Part shown: positions 1-9,050 of the stretch, in pieces
How the letters are laid out: every line of letters begins with the position of its first letter
How positions within the stretch are numbered: the first letter of the stretch is position 1
Assembly: GCF_014640635.1 (NCBI RefSeq)
Contig: NZ_BMHI01000004.1
Coordinates: 558,001 to 622,000, forward strand
Length of the DNA: 64,000 bases
Direction: 5' to 3'
DNA from: Flexivirga endophytica
GTDB taxonomy: Bacteria > Actinomycetota > Actinomycetes > Actinomycetales > Dermatophilaceae
Translations under genes and position numbers: made by a program
The notes under the pieces: generated by a model
What the model was told of the DNA's origin: nothing
The model's input: the letters and a program-made list of their open reading frames with translations, nothing else
Database searches by the model: none

Positions 1-591
1 CTCGCGTGGGTGGCGGCGTGGGTCTGGCTCGGCATACAGGTGCATCAGCAGGTCGCCGGGTCGCAGGACGGTGCCCGCAAGATCGAGAAGAGCGGCGGCG
101 ACCTGGCACGCCACCTGCACGACGCGGCCGGGATCCTCGCGCACACGCCGCTGGTCGGCAGCAAGGTCCGCAGACCACTCGACAAGTCGGCCGACGCGGC
201 GACCACCCTGCAGCACGCAGGCGGCGAACTCGCCGACAACCTCAGCAAACTGGGTGCTGCCATCGGTTTCGAGGTGGCGCTGGTCCCGGTCCTCGTGGCG
301 ATCTTCGGTTGGCTGTTCCTGCGGATCGGCTACGCGCGACGCGCGGGTCGCGCCCAGGCCCTGCGCACCCGTCCCGGCGGCGCAGACCTGCTCGCGCTGG
401 ACGCACTGACCCGGCTGCCGGCCCGCAGACTTGCGGCGACAGTGGCACACCCCGTCCGCAAGTGGCGTGCCGGTGACGAGGAGGCCGTCACCGCACTGGC
501 CGACGCCTACCTGGATTTCCTCGGCCTGCGGGCCATCGACGTCGCGGATGGGACCGCGGATACGGACGAAGCCGCCGTCGACGAGAACTGA
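1..591 (+). CDS. Hypothetical membrane protein, 5' end outside window
   Basis: The reading frame is open from the first base, so the N-terminus is missing; a GTG at 10 is only an internal candidate. Two hydrophobic segments are visible, one at the very start and one near residues 80-105 of the visible part, ending in a positively charged stretch (RIGYARRAGR). The region between them is polar and helical, consistent with an extracytoplasmic loop; the C-terminal ~85 residues would be cytoplasmic. The layout resembles two-TM actinobacterial proteins of unknown function. I do not recognise the family. The gene ends 114 bp before the NRPS-like gene on the same strand. Confidence 0.7.
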   Translation, partial: LAWVAAWVWLGIQVHQQVAGSQDGARKIEKSGGDLARHLHDAAGILAHTPLVGSKVRRPLDKSADAATTLQHAGGELADNLSKLGAAIGFEVALVPVLVAIFGWLFLRIGYARRAGRAQALRTRPGGADLLALDALTRLPARRLAATVAHPVRKWRAGDEEAVTALADAYLDFLGLRAIDVADGTADTDEAAVDEN

Positions 592-705
592 CACATCGCG
601 CAACTCGGCCCGGTGACGTCCACTGGCCATCTCGAGTTCACCCGATGGCCGCGTGCCGGCCACCCGGGATCGATCCCGCCGGGGACACTGTGAGCGACCA
701 CGCAA

Positions 706-3700
706 GTGAGGTTGCGCGAGCCACCGTCACTTGTCCTCACAGTGCTGCGCCAGAAGGGCCTTGGTGACCACTCGGTGACACTGCACCGCGGGCAGTTCGC
801 CCCTCCTCGACGCAGCCTCGTCGACATCTTCCAGGAGACCGTCTCGGAGTGCCCGGACGCTCCGGCCCTCGACAACGGTGCGGCTGTGCTGACGTATGCC
901 GAACTCGCCGAGCGCGCCGAACAGCTGGCCGGTTCGCTCGCCGAGCAGGGCATCGGGCGCGGTGACCGAGTGGGCGTCCGCATCCAGTCGGGCACCCTCG
1001 ATCTCTACGTCGCGATCATCGGCACGTTGCTCGCCGGCGCGGCATACGTGCCCGTTGACGCGGACGATCCCGACGAACGCGCCGACGTCGTCTTCGGCGA
1101 GGCGGAGGTGGCGGCGGTGCTCGGTGACGACCTGTCGATCGACACCCGGGGTGAGGTGCGTGCGCCGCGTGCTCCGGAGGACCCCGAGATCACCGACGAT
1201 GCCTGGATCATCTTCACCAGTGGGTCGACCGGGAAGCCGAAGGGGGTCGCGGTCGCCCACGGCAACGCCGCTGCGTTCGTGGAGGCCGAGTCGCGACTGT
1301 TCCTGCAGGAGCATCCGATCGGCACCGACGACCGGGTGATGGCGGGCCTGTCCGTCGCGTTCGACGCCAGCTGCGAGGAGATGTGGCTGGCGTGGCGGTA
1401 TGGCGCCTGCCTCGTCCCAGCGCCACGCTCACTGGTGCGCAGTGGGATGGACCTCGGGCCGTGGCTGGTGGCCAACGACATCACGATCGTGTCGACCGTG
1501 CCGACGCTGCTCGCGCTCTGGCCGGCCGACGCCCTGGACAAGGTCCGCCTGCTGATCCTCGGCGGTGAGGCGTGCCCGCCGGAGCTGGCGGACCGGCACG
1601 CCACTGGCACCCGTGAGGTCTGGAACACCTATGGGCCGACAGAGGCGACCGTCGTGGCCTGCGCCGCACAGTTGCACCCCGGCGAGCCGGTGCGGATCGG
1701 GCTCCCGCTCGACGGGTGGGACCTGGAGGTCGTCGACGCGGAGGGACGCCCGGTGGCCGACGGCGAGACCGGTGAGCTGATCATCGGCGGCGTCGGACTG
1801 GCGCGCTACCTCGATCCCGAGAAGGACGCCGAGAAGTACGCACCACTGCCAGCGCTGGGCTGGGAGCGGGCCTACCGTTCGGGCGACCACGTGGTCCGTG
1901 ACGAGACGGGCCTGCTCTTCGGCGGGCGGATGGACGAGCAGATCAAGCTCGGCGGCCGGCGCATCGAACTCGGCGAGATCGACGCCGCTCTCACCGCGCT
2001 GCCCGGAGTCGGTGGTGGTGCGGCCGCGGTCCGCACCACCGGATCCGGGACGCAGATCCTGATCGGTTACATCACCACCGACGACGACTCGGGCAGCGGG
2101 TTCGACCTCACCGCGGCGATGGCCCGGTTACGCGCCGAGCTGCCCGCCGCGATGGTGCCGCGGCTGGCGAGCGTGGACACCTTGCCGACCCGCACCTCCG
2201 GCAAGGTCGACCGGGCCGCGCTCCCGTGGCCGGTGGCGACACTGCGCGCCGCACCCGAGGGACGGCACGAGTTGACCGGGACCGCCCGGACCGTCGCGCA
2301 CCTGTGGCTGGACGTGCTCGGCGCGGTCGTCACCGCGGACACCGACGACTTCTTCGACCTCGGCGGTGGCTCACTCACCGCGGCTCAGATGGTGTCCCGG
2401 CTGCGCGAGACGCAACCGGAAGTGACGGTCGCCGACATCTACGACCACCCGACGGTCGCCGGCCTCGCCAAGCACTTGGACTCGATGAGCTCGCCCACGA
2501 ACGTCCGCCACCGCGAGGTACCCCCGACACCGGTCAAATCCCAGGCAGCACAACAGTTCGCGCTGTTCTGCACCCGCACCCTGGCGGGGCTGCGGTGGGT
2601 CACCTGGCTGCTGCTGGCCGCCAAGGTCGCCGCGCCGGCACTCGACCAACTGCGCTGGTCGACGCCCACCGCACCGTGGGGTGTGGTCCTGCCCCTCGCG
2701 GTCGTGTTCCTCACCCCCGTCGGCCGAATGCTGCTGTCGGCAGGGCTGATTCGCGTCATACTGCGTGGCGTCCGACCCGGAGTCCATCCCCGCGGCGGCA
2801 AGGTGCACCTGAAACTGTGGCTGGCCGAACGCATCAATGACGACCTGGGCGCGACGAACCTGTCCGGGGCTCCGCTGATGTCCTGGTACGCACGGCTGCT
2901 GGGCGCACACATCGGTCGTGACGCCGACCTGCACAGCCTGCCTCCGGTCACCGGTCTGCTGCGGGTCGGGCGGGGGGCATCGATCGAGCCGGAGGTGGAC
3001 CTGAGCGGTCACTGGCTCGACGGCGACCGGCTGCACATCGGCGCCGTCACCGTCCGCAGGGACGCCCGCGTCGGCACGCGCTCCACCCTGACGCCGGGTT
3101 GCGTCGTCGGACGGCGTGCTGAGATCGCGCCGGGCTCAGGCGTTTTCGGCACTGTCCCGAGCGACGAACGCTGGAGCGGCGCACCGGCCCGACGATCGGG
3201 CAAGGCGCGCGGGGCGTGGTCCGACGAGCACCCGACGCACCGTCCGGTCTTCTCAGTGCTGTACGCGGCCCTCGCCCTGCTGATCGCCGGTTGCCCCGTG
3301 GCCGCGACGGTGTTCGGGGCGTGGATCGGCCTGCTGGTGCAGGGCGATCGCCGGGTCTGGCCGTTCGGGCTCGCCTCGGTGGTCGTCGGCGGGCTGTGCG
3401 GGATCGTGGCGCTGACCGCGCTCATCTGGATCCTGGTGCGGTTGCTCGGTGTCGGCCTGCGTGCAGGTCACCACCCCGTGCACAGTTGGCAGGCGTTGCG
3501 CGCCTGGGGCACGTTGCGCACCATGGACGAGGCCCGCAGCTGGCTCTACCCGATCTACGCCAGCACCGCGACCCCCACCTGGTTGCGCGCGCTCGGGGCG
3601 AAGATCGGTGACTCGGTCGAGGCCTCCACCGTGCTGCTGATCCCGAAACTCGTCACGGTCGGTGATCGGGCGTTCCTCGCCGACGACACGCTCGTCGGCC

Positions 3701-4626
3701 CCTACGAGCTCGCCGGCGGCTGGCTACGGATGGAGCACAGCAAGGTCGGCAAGCGGTCGTTCGTGGGCAATTCCGGTATGACGGCGCCGGGTCGCCGGCT
3801 GCCGAAGGGCAGCCTGGTCGCGGTGCTCTCGGCAGCGCCCAGCCGCAAGGAGAAGCCGAAGTCCGGCACGTCGTGGATCGGCAGCCCGCCGGTCCGACTG
3901 CGCCGTACGACATCCGACGGCGACGACACGCGCACCTACCGTCCCCCCACCTCCCTGAAGGTCGCCCGGGCCGTGGTCGAACTTTGCCGGCTCATCCCGT
4001 GGCTCGGCGGTTTCGCGCTGTCGACGGCCGCGGCGCTGCTGTGGCTGTCGATGCAAGGGCACTGGGGCGTGTGGTGGCTGGTGCTGTGCGGCCTGACCCT
4101 GATGCTCGGTGGTGCCGTCGCGTCCGGGGTGACGGTCGCAGCGAAGTGGCTACTCGTCGGGCGGGTCCGCGGCGGCGAACATCCCCTGTGGAGTTCGTTC
4201 GTATGGCGCAACGAGCTGACCGACGCGTTCGTGGAGATGCTGGCCGCTCCGTGGCTGGCGCGTGCGTCGACCGGCACTCCGGTGCTCAACCTCTGGCTCC
4301 GGGCGATGGGGTCGACCATCGGGCGCGGGGTGTGGTGTGAGACCTACTGGCTGCCCGAACCCGACCTGATCGAGCTACGCAGTGGGTCGACCGTCAACAA
4401 GGGATGCGTCGTGCAGACTCACCTCTTCCACGACCGGGTGTTGTCCCTGGACACGGTGACGCTGCGCCCCGGCGCGACGATCGGGCCGCACAGCGTGATC
4501 CTCCCGGCGGCCGAACTCGGCCGCAACAGCACCATCGGGCCGGCGTCCTTGGTGATGCGTGGCGAGACTGTGCCCGACAAGACACGGTGGGTCGGCAACC
4601 CGATCGGTCCGTGGGAGGAGGAATGA
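706..4626 (+). CDS. Pls/PosA-type NRPS-like protein: adenylation, carrier and left-handed beta-helix membrane C-terminus
   Basis: A 1306-residue single-module synthetase without a condensation domain. An AMP-binding adenylation domain covers about residues 30-520, with the phosphate loop FTSGSTGKPKG at 170-180. A peptidyl carrier domain follows, with phosphopantetheine serine S556 in DLGGGSLTA. The C-terminal 700 residues alternate hydrophobic membrane segments (around 640-690, 865-925 and 1115-1165) with hexapeptide-repeat acyltransferase-like stretches. This layout is that of the Pls/PosA family associated with epsilon-poly-lysine-like or amino-acid homopolymer synthesis at the membrane. 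The substrate cannot be read by eye. The start is a GTG just before the conserved part; a later start is possible. The gene stands alone apart from the M1 peptidase 118 bp downstream. Confidence 0.9.
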   Translation: MRLREPPSLVLTVLRQKGLGDHSVTLHRGQFAPPRRSLVDIFQETVSECPDAPALDNGAAVLTYAELAERAEQLAGSLAEQGIGRGDRVGVRIQSGTLDLYVAIIGTLLAGAAYVPVDADDPDERADVVFGEAEVAAVLGDDLSIDTRGEVRAPRAPEDPEITDDAWIIFTSGSTGKPKGVAVAHGNAAAFVEAESRLFLQEHPIGTDDRVMAGLSVAFDASCEEMWLAWRYGACLVPAPRSLVRSGMDLGPWLVANDITIVSTVPTLLALWPADALDKVRLLILGGEACPPELADRHATGTREVWNTYGPTEATVVACAAQLHPGEPVRIGLPLDGWDLEVVDAEGRPVADGETGELIIGGVGLARYLDPEKDAEKYAPLPALGWERAYRSGDHVVRDETGLLFGGRMDEQIKLGGRRIELGEIDAALTALPGVGGGAAAVRTTGSGTQILIGYITTDDDSGSGFDLTAAMARLRAELPAAMVPRLASVDTLPTRTSGKVDRAALPWPVATLRAAPEGRHELTGTARTVAHLWLDVLGAVVTADTDDFFDLGGGSLTAAQMVSRLRETQPEVTVADIYDHPTVAGLAKHLDSMSSPTNVRHREVPPTPVKSQAAQQFALFCTRTLAGLRWVTWLLLAAKVAAPALDQLRWSTPTAPWGVVLPLAVVFLTPVGRMLLSAGLIRVILRGVRPGVHPRGGKVHLKLWLAERINDDLGATNLSGAPLMSWYARLLGAHIGRDADLHSLPPVTGLLRVGRGASIEPEVDLSGHWLDGDRLHIGAVTVRRDARVGTRSTLTPGCVVGRRAEIAPGSGVFGTVPSDERWSGAPARRSGKARGAWSDEHPTHRPVFSVLYAALALLIAGCPVAATVFGAWIGLLVQGDRRVWPFGLASVVVGGLCGIVALTALIWILVRLLGVGLRAGHHPVHSWQALRAWGTLRTMDEARSWLYPIYASTATPTWLRALGAKIGDSVEASTVLLIPKLVTVGDRAFLADDTLVGPYELAGGWLRMEHSKVGKRSFVGNSGMTAPGRRLPKGSLVAVLSAAPSRKEKPKSGTSWIGSPPVRLRRTTSDGDDTRTYRPPTSLKVARAVVELCRLIPWLGGFALSTAAALLWLSMQGHWGVWWLVLCGLTLMLGGAVASGVTVAAKWLLVGRVRGGEHPLWSSFVWRNELTDAFVEMLAAPWLARASTGTPVLNLWLRAMGSTIGRGVWCETYWLPEPDLIELRSGSTVNKGCVVQTHLFHDRVLSLDTVTLRPGATIGPHSVILPAAELGRNSTIGPASLVMRGETVPDKTRWVGNPIGPWEEE

Positions 4627-4744
4627 AACGGTCATGGTTGTATGGGCGCTCTGAACTTCGATCGGTATGGCACAGGAAGGCTGGACTCGTGTTGGTGCTG
4701 CAGGGAGCTTGCGAGTCGCAGCACCCACACGGGGATAGCCGTCC

Positions 4745-6052
4745 GTGAACACCCAGCCTTCCGCCGACCCCTACCTGCCGGGGCACGGCGACCCGTCATA
4801 CACGGTCGACCACTACGACCTGGACATCGACTACACGCTGCTGGGCAACCGGTTGGACGGTCGTGCCACGCTCACGGTGCGCTCGCTCGTCGACGGCTTG
4901 GACTCGCTCACCCTCGATCTGCACCACCTCAAGGTCGTCTCGGTCCGTGGTGTGCGCACGACCCGTCATACCCATCGTCGGGGCCGGCTGGTGCTGCAGC
5001 TCGCCGAGCCGTTGGCGAGCGGACAGACCGCCGAGGTGATCGTCGCTTACCGCGGAGTGCCGAAAGTCGTGCGGGACAAGGCCGGTGACGCCGGCTGGGA
5101 GGAGCTGGAGGACGGCGCGATCGTCGCATCGCAGCCCGGCGGCGCACCTTCGTGGTTCCCGTGCAATGACCGGACCGATGCCAAGGCGACCTACCGCATC
5201 ACGATCGCCGCACCGGCCGACTACTACGTCGTGGCCAACGGCGTGCGCACCGACCGGCGGCGACGCTCCAGCCGCACCGTGTGGAGCTACGAGCAACGCG
5301 AGCTCATGGCGCCATACCTCGCGACAGTGCAGATCGGTCTGTATGCCGAGCACGAGATCTCCGGATGCTCGGTCCCCCTGTCGGGTGTGGTGGCACCGTC
5401 ATTGCGTGCTCGCTTCGACGAGGCGTTCGCCGATCAACCGCGGATGATCGCCGAGTTCGAACGCCTCTTCGGCCCCTACCCGTTCGCCACCTACCGGGCC
5501 GTCGTGACGACCGACGAGCTGGAGATTCCCCTTGAAGCGCAAGGTCTTTCGGTCTTCGGGTCCAACCTGCTGGATCGGGACTGGGAGTCACAGCGACTGA
5601 TCGCCCACGAGCTGGCACACCAGTGGTTCGGCAATGCCGTGACGCTGCGGCTGCTGCGCGACATCTGGCTGCACGAAGGCTTCGCCTGTTACAGCGAGTG
5701 GCTCTGGTCGGAGGCGTCGGGCAACGGGACGGCCGACGAACGCGCCCGCCGCCACCACGCCGAACTGGCCGACCTCAAGCAGAACGTCGTGCTCGGTGAT
5801 CCCGGGGTCGACGACGTTTTCGACGACCGTGTCTACAAGCGAGGAGCGTTGGCACTGCACGCGATTCGGCTAACCTGCGGCGACACGGCGTTCTTCGGGA
5901 TGCTGCGCGCGTGGGTGGAACGACACCGCTACGGCAACGTCACGACCGCCGAGTTCGAGGCACTGGTCGACGAGCTCTGCGGGTCGTCGGCGGCCGGCCT
6001 GGTCCACGGTTGGGTCTATTCGACGGACCTGCCCGACCTACCGGCCCGCTGA
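4745..6052 (+). CDS. M1 family zinc metallopeptidase
   Basis: A 435-residue aminopeptidase-N-like protein, about half the length of full PepN. It has the beta-saddle and thermolysin-like catalytic domains but lacks the C-terminal helical domain. The zinc site is complete: HELAH at 288-292 and the third ligand E311 in WLHEGF. The exopeptidase G-x-M-E-N loop is degenerate here (LEAQG), as is common in this short actinobacterial subfamily, so the N-terminal specificity could differ from PepN. No signal peptide is visible, so it is probably cytoplasmic. It starts at a GTG 118 bp after the NRPS-like gene and converges on hisS, leaving 29 bp. Confidence 0.9.
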   Translation: MNTQPSADPYLPGHGDPSYTVDHYDLDIDYTLLGNRLDGRATLTVRSLVDGLDSLTLDLHHLKVVSVRGVRTTRHTHRRGRLVLQLAEPLASGQTAEVIVAYRGVPKVVRDKAGDAGWEELEDGAIVASQPGGAPSWFPCNDRTDAKATYRITIAAPADYYVVANGVRTDRRRRSSRTVWSYEQRELMAPYLATVQIGLYAEHEISGCSVPLSGVVAPSLRARFDEAFADQPRMIAEFERLFGPYPFATYRAVVTTDELEIPLEAQGLSVFGSNLLDRDWESQRLIAHELAHQWFGNAVTLRLLRDIWLHEGFACYSEWLWSEASGNGTADERARRHHAELADLKQNVVLGDPGVDDVFDDRVYKRGALALHAIRLTCGDTAFFGMLRAWVERHRYGNVTTAEFEALVDELCGSSAAGLVHGWVYSTDLPDLPAR

Positions 6053-6081
6053 TCCCACGGGTGTCCGCCCACTGCCGTCGG

Positions 6082-7428
6082 TCAGGTCGCGTCGGACTCC
6101 GGCAGGACCAACGACGGGCGCAGGTCCGCTTCGGGCGGCGCCCAGGACCCGGAGTCCGCAGACACCTGATCACCGCTGCGCAGATCCTTGACCTGGTCGC
6201 CCTTTTCGTCGGCACCGGCTCCGGTGAACCACACGAACGGGATCCCGCGACGATCGGCGAACTGGATCTGCTTGCCGAACTTCGCCGCCTTCGGCGCCAC
6301 GAGCGTCGGTATGCCGCGAGAGCGCAGCGCGGTGGCAACGCGCATCGAGTCGCGGCGGGACTCCTCGTCGTTCACTGCGACCAGCACCGCTACCGGCGTC
6401 TCCCGTGAGGCGGTCAGCCCCTCCTCGGTGATGAGCTTGCCCAGCAGCCGCGACACCCCGATCGAGATGCCGACGCCGGGGAAGGTGCGCTTGCCATCGG
6501 TCGCCAGGGCGTCATACCGCCCACCCGAGCAGATCGAGCCGTAACCCGGCTCCCGCTCGAGCATCGTCTCGTAGACGGTGCCGGTGTAGTAGTCGAGGCC
6601 GCGCGCGATCCGCAGGTCGGCGACGACGACACCGGGAGCGTGCTCGTTGGCGACCTCGATGATGGCGGCGAGCTTGGCCAGTCCCTCGTCGAGCAGCTCA
6701 TGGGTGACGCCCAGAGCGCGGACCTGATCGACGAATCCCGTGTCAGCAGTGCTGATCTCGGCCAGTGCGAGGCACTGCGTCGCCTGCTCGTCGGTGCAAC
6801 CGGCCTCCAGCAGCAGCTTGCGCACACCGTCGGCGCCGATCTTGTCGAGCTTGTCGACCACGCGCAGGGTGCCGATGACGTCCTCGATGCCGAGTCCGCG
6901 GTAGAAGCCCTCGCAGATCTTCCGGTCATTGACGTGGATGCGGTAATCGCCGATCGGCAGCCGGGCGAAGACGTCCGCCACGACCAGCAGCAACTCCGCC
7001 TCGTAGTGGTCGGGCAGCGAACCGACGTCGATGATGTCGATGTCGGCCTGCAGGAACTCGCGGTAACGACCTCGCTGCGGGCGCTCGCCGCGCCACGCGG
7101 GCTGGATCTGATAGCGACGGAACGGGAAGGTCAGCTTGCCGGCGTTCTCCAGCACGTAGCGCGCGAACGGCACCGTCAGGTCGAAGTGCAGGCCGAGCTC
7201 CGCGGCTCCGGACGGGTCGGCCAGCCGACGGATGCCGTAGATCTCCTTGTCGGCGTCCTCGCCCTGGCCGGCGAGCCGCTCCACGGTCTCCATCGCCCGC
7301 GTGTTGATCGAGGCGAAGCCGTGCAGCTCGAAGACCTCCCGGATGGTGTCGAGCACGATCTGCTCGGCGATGCGGTCGGCCGGGAGCCATTCCTGGAAGC
7401 CACTGATCGGGGTGACCTTGGTTGCCAT
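6082..7428 (-). CDS. hisS: Histidine--tRNA ligase
   Basis: Charges tRNA-His with histidine. A class II synthetase of 448 residues beginning MATKVTPISGFQEWLP. Motif 2 (FRRYQIQPAWRGERPQRGR) and the HisRS-specific segment RGLDYYTGTVYE are clear, and motif 3 (GVSRLLGKL) lies near the C-terminus, followed by an anticodon-binding domain. The frame stays open upstream of the chosen ATG, but family alignment and the metallo-hydrolase gene ending 14 bp upstream support the ATG at 7428. Pairing of hisS with this hydrolase, and relA nearby, is the usual actinobacterial order. Confidence 0.97.
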   Translation of the reverse strand: MATKVTPISGFQEWLPADRIAEQIVLDTIREVFELHGFASINTRAMETVERLAGQGEDADKEIYGIRRLADPSGAAELGLHFDLTVPFARYVLENAGKLTFPFRRYQIQPAWRGERPQRGRYREFLQADIDIIDVGSLPDHYEAELLLVVADVFARLPIGDYRIHVNDRKICEGFYRGLGIEDVIGTLRVVDKLDKIGADGVRKLLLEAGCTDEQATQCLALAEISTADTGFVDQVRALGVTHELLDEGLAKLAAIIEVANEHAPGVVVADLRIARGLDYYTGTVYETMLEREPGYGSICSGGRYDALATDGKRTFPGVGISIGVSRLLGKLITEEGLTASRETPVAVLVAVNDEESRRDSMRVATALRSRGIPTLVAPKAAKFGKQIQFADRRGIPFVWFTGAGADEKGDQVKDLRSGDQVSADSGSWAPPEADLRPSLVLPESDAT

Positions 7429-7442
7429 GTGTTCGTTGATTC

Positions 7443-8147
7443 CTAAGCGGTCTGAAGGTTCTGGAGGTAGGGGTTGGTGGCGCGTTCGCGCGCCATGGTG
7501 GTGCCGGGGCCGTGCCCGGGCAGCACGAGGGACGCGTCCGGCAGCGGGAGGATCACGTCGCGCAACGAGCGTGTCATCGCCTCGCCGTCGCCGCCGGCCA
7601 GGTCGGTGCGACCGATCGAGCCGGCGAAGAGCGTGTCGCCGCTCAGCACGGTCGACGTGACCGCGGCCTCCGGCGGCAGTCCGTCCGGGATGTCCTCGAC
7701 GCCGAAGAGCACCGAACCCTCGGTGTGCCCCGGTGTATGTCGCACCTCGAACGTCATACCCGCCAACTGCAGAGTCTGGTGGTCGCGGATCTCGACCACG
7801 TCGCTCGGCTCGGTCCAGGTCGGCGCCTTGCCGAACTGCTGCTCGAACATCCCGATCAACTGCGGGCCGAGCGACGACACCGGGTCCACCAGCCGATAAC
7901 GGTCGTCGCTGTGGATGTAGGCGCCGACCGTGCCACCGCACACCGGCGTGACCGAGTAGACATGGTCGACGTGACCGTGGGTCAGCAGCACTGCAGCAGG
8001 TCGCAGCTTGAGCTCCTCGAGCGCGTCGCGCAGAGTGTCGACGACACCGATCCCCGGGTCGACGACGACGCAGTCCTCGCCCTGACCGGGCGCGATCACA
8101 TAACAGTTCGTGCCGAAAACACTGGCGGGGAAGGACGCGGTGAGCAC
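7443..8147 (-). CDS. Metallo-beta-lactamase-fold hydrolase (glyoxalase II-like)
   Basis: A 234-residue MBL-fold protein with the metal-binding HGHVDH motif near residue 57 and further ligands in GHTEGS and SGDTLF. The C-terminal GHGPGTT motif is also typical. It starts MLTASFPASVFGTNCYV, as in the small MBL hydrolases encoded next to hisS across actinobacteria. The likely reaction is thioester (S-lactoylglutathione-like or bacillithiol/mycothiol adduct) hydrolysis, but the substrate is not established for this subfamily. It is the first gene of a two-gene unit with hisS. The 165 bp to the divergent cyclophilin gene holds both promoters. Confidence 0.9.
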   Translation of the reverse strand: MLTASFPASVFGTNCYVIAPGQGEDCVVVDPGIGVVDTLRDALEELKLRPAAVLLTHGHVDHVYSVTPVCGGTVGAYIHSDDRYRLVDPVSSLGPQLIGMFEQQFGKAPTWTEPSDVVEIRDHQTLQLAGMTFEVRHTPGHTEGSVLFGVEDIPDGLPPEAAVTSTVLSGDTLFAGSIGRTDLAGGDGEAMTRSLRDVILPLPDASLVLPGHGPGTTMARERATNPYLQNLQTA

Positions 8148-8312
8148 CGGGCGAGCCTATCGGGGCGGTTGCAGCGGTTGTGAGGACGTACCGGCTGGCG
8201 AGTAACCGGTGGAATTCCCACCAGGACCGCCTAGACTGACGGACGTTTGTCAGTTGCCTCCCGATGGGCGCCCAGATTCCGCCGCGTGGAGATCACCGAG
8301 GAGAGCTTTCCC

Positions 8313-9050
8313 TTGCGTCTGAACCGGACCCGGTCGGTCATCGGCGTCGCGTGCCTTGTCACCACATTCGGCCTCGCCGCATGCGGGTCGAGCAGCACCG
8401 GCACGTCGGCTGCCGGCGACTCCATGGCCGGCTCCCCCGCCGCCTCAGCCCAGACCCTCGGCGTGACCGGCACCAAGCTGCACTGCCGGAAGGCGCCCGC
8501 TCCGCCGACCAGCACCGAGCAGCAGAAGCTGCCATCGAAGGCGATCGCGCAGGGCAAGACGTTCACGGCGGTGCTGCACACCAACTGCGGTGACGTCACC
8601 GTCGAGCTGTATGGCGACAAGGCCCCGCAGACCGTCGCGTCGTTCCTGCAACTTGCCAAGGGCTACTGGAACCACAGCCCGTGCCACCGGCTCACCACCC
8701 AGGGCATCTACGTCCTGCAGTGTGGCGACCCGACCGGCACCGGGAAGGGCAACCCGGGCTACGGCTTCGGCATCGAGAACGCACCGGAGGACGGCGACTA
8801 CCCCGCCGGCACCCTCGCGATGGCACGGACCGCCGACCCGGATTCCAACGGGGGCCAGTTCTTCATCGTGTATGACGACACGCAGCTGCCGACCGACAGC
8901 GGTGGATACTCCATCTTCGGCAAGGTCGTCGGCGGCATGAAGATCGTCAACGCCGTCGCCAAGACCGGCACCAACAGCCCGAGTGGCGACGGCGCGCCGA
9001 CCCAACCGATCAGCATCCTCAAGGTCACCGTCACGGAGAAGAAGGCATGA
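8313..9050 (+). CDS. Lipoprotein peptidyl-prolyl cis-trans isomerase (cyclophilin)
   Basis: A 245-residue cyclophilin catalysing proline isomerisation outside the membrane. The chosen TTG start at 8313 has a GAGGAG ribosome site about 8 nt upstream. It gives a classic lipoprotein signal ending FGLAAC, with lipidated C24; a longer frame from 8247 would bury the signal and is rejected. A low-complexity Ser/Ala/Gly linker follows, then the cyclophilin domain with active-site and binding segments GGQFFIVYDDTQLP and YGFGIENAP. The stop overlaps the start of the DUF349 gene by 4 nt (ATGA), so the two are coupled. Extracytoplasmic folding is the likely role. Confidence 0.9.
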   Translation: MRLNRTRSVIGVACLVTTFGLAACGSSSTGTSAAGDSMAGSPAASAQTLGVTGTKLHCRKAPAPPTSTEQQKLPSKAIAQGKTFTAVLHTNCGDVTVELYGDKAPQTVASFLQLAKGYWNHSPCHRLTTQGIYVLQCGDPTGTGKGNPGYGFGIENAPEDGDYPAGTLAMARTADPDSNGGQFFIVYDDTQLPTDSGGYSIFGKVVGGMKIVNAVAKTGTNSPSGDGAPTQPISILKVTVTEKKA

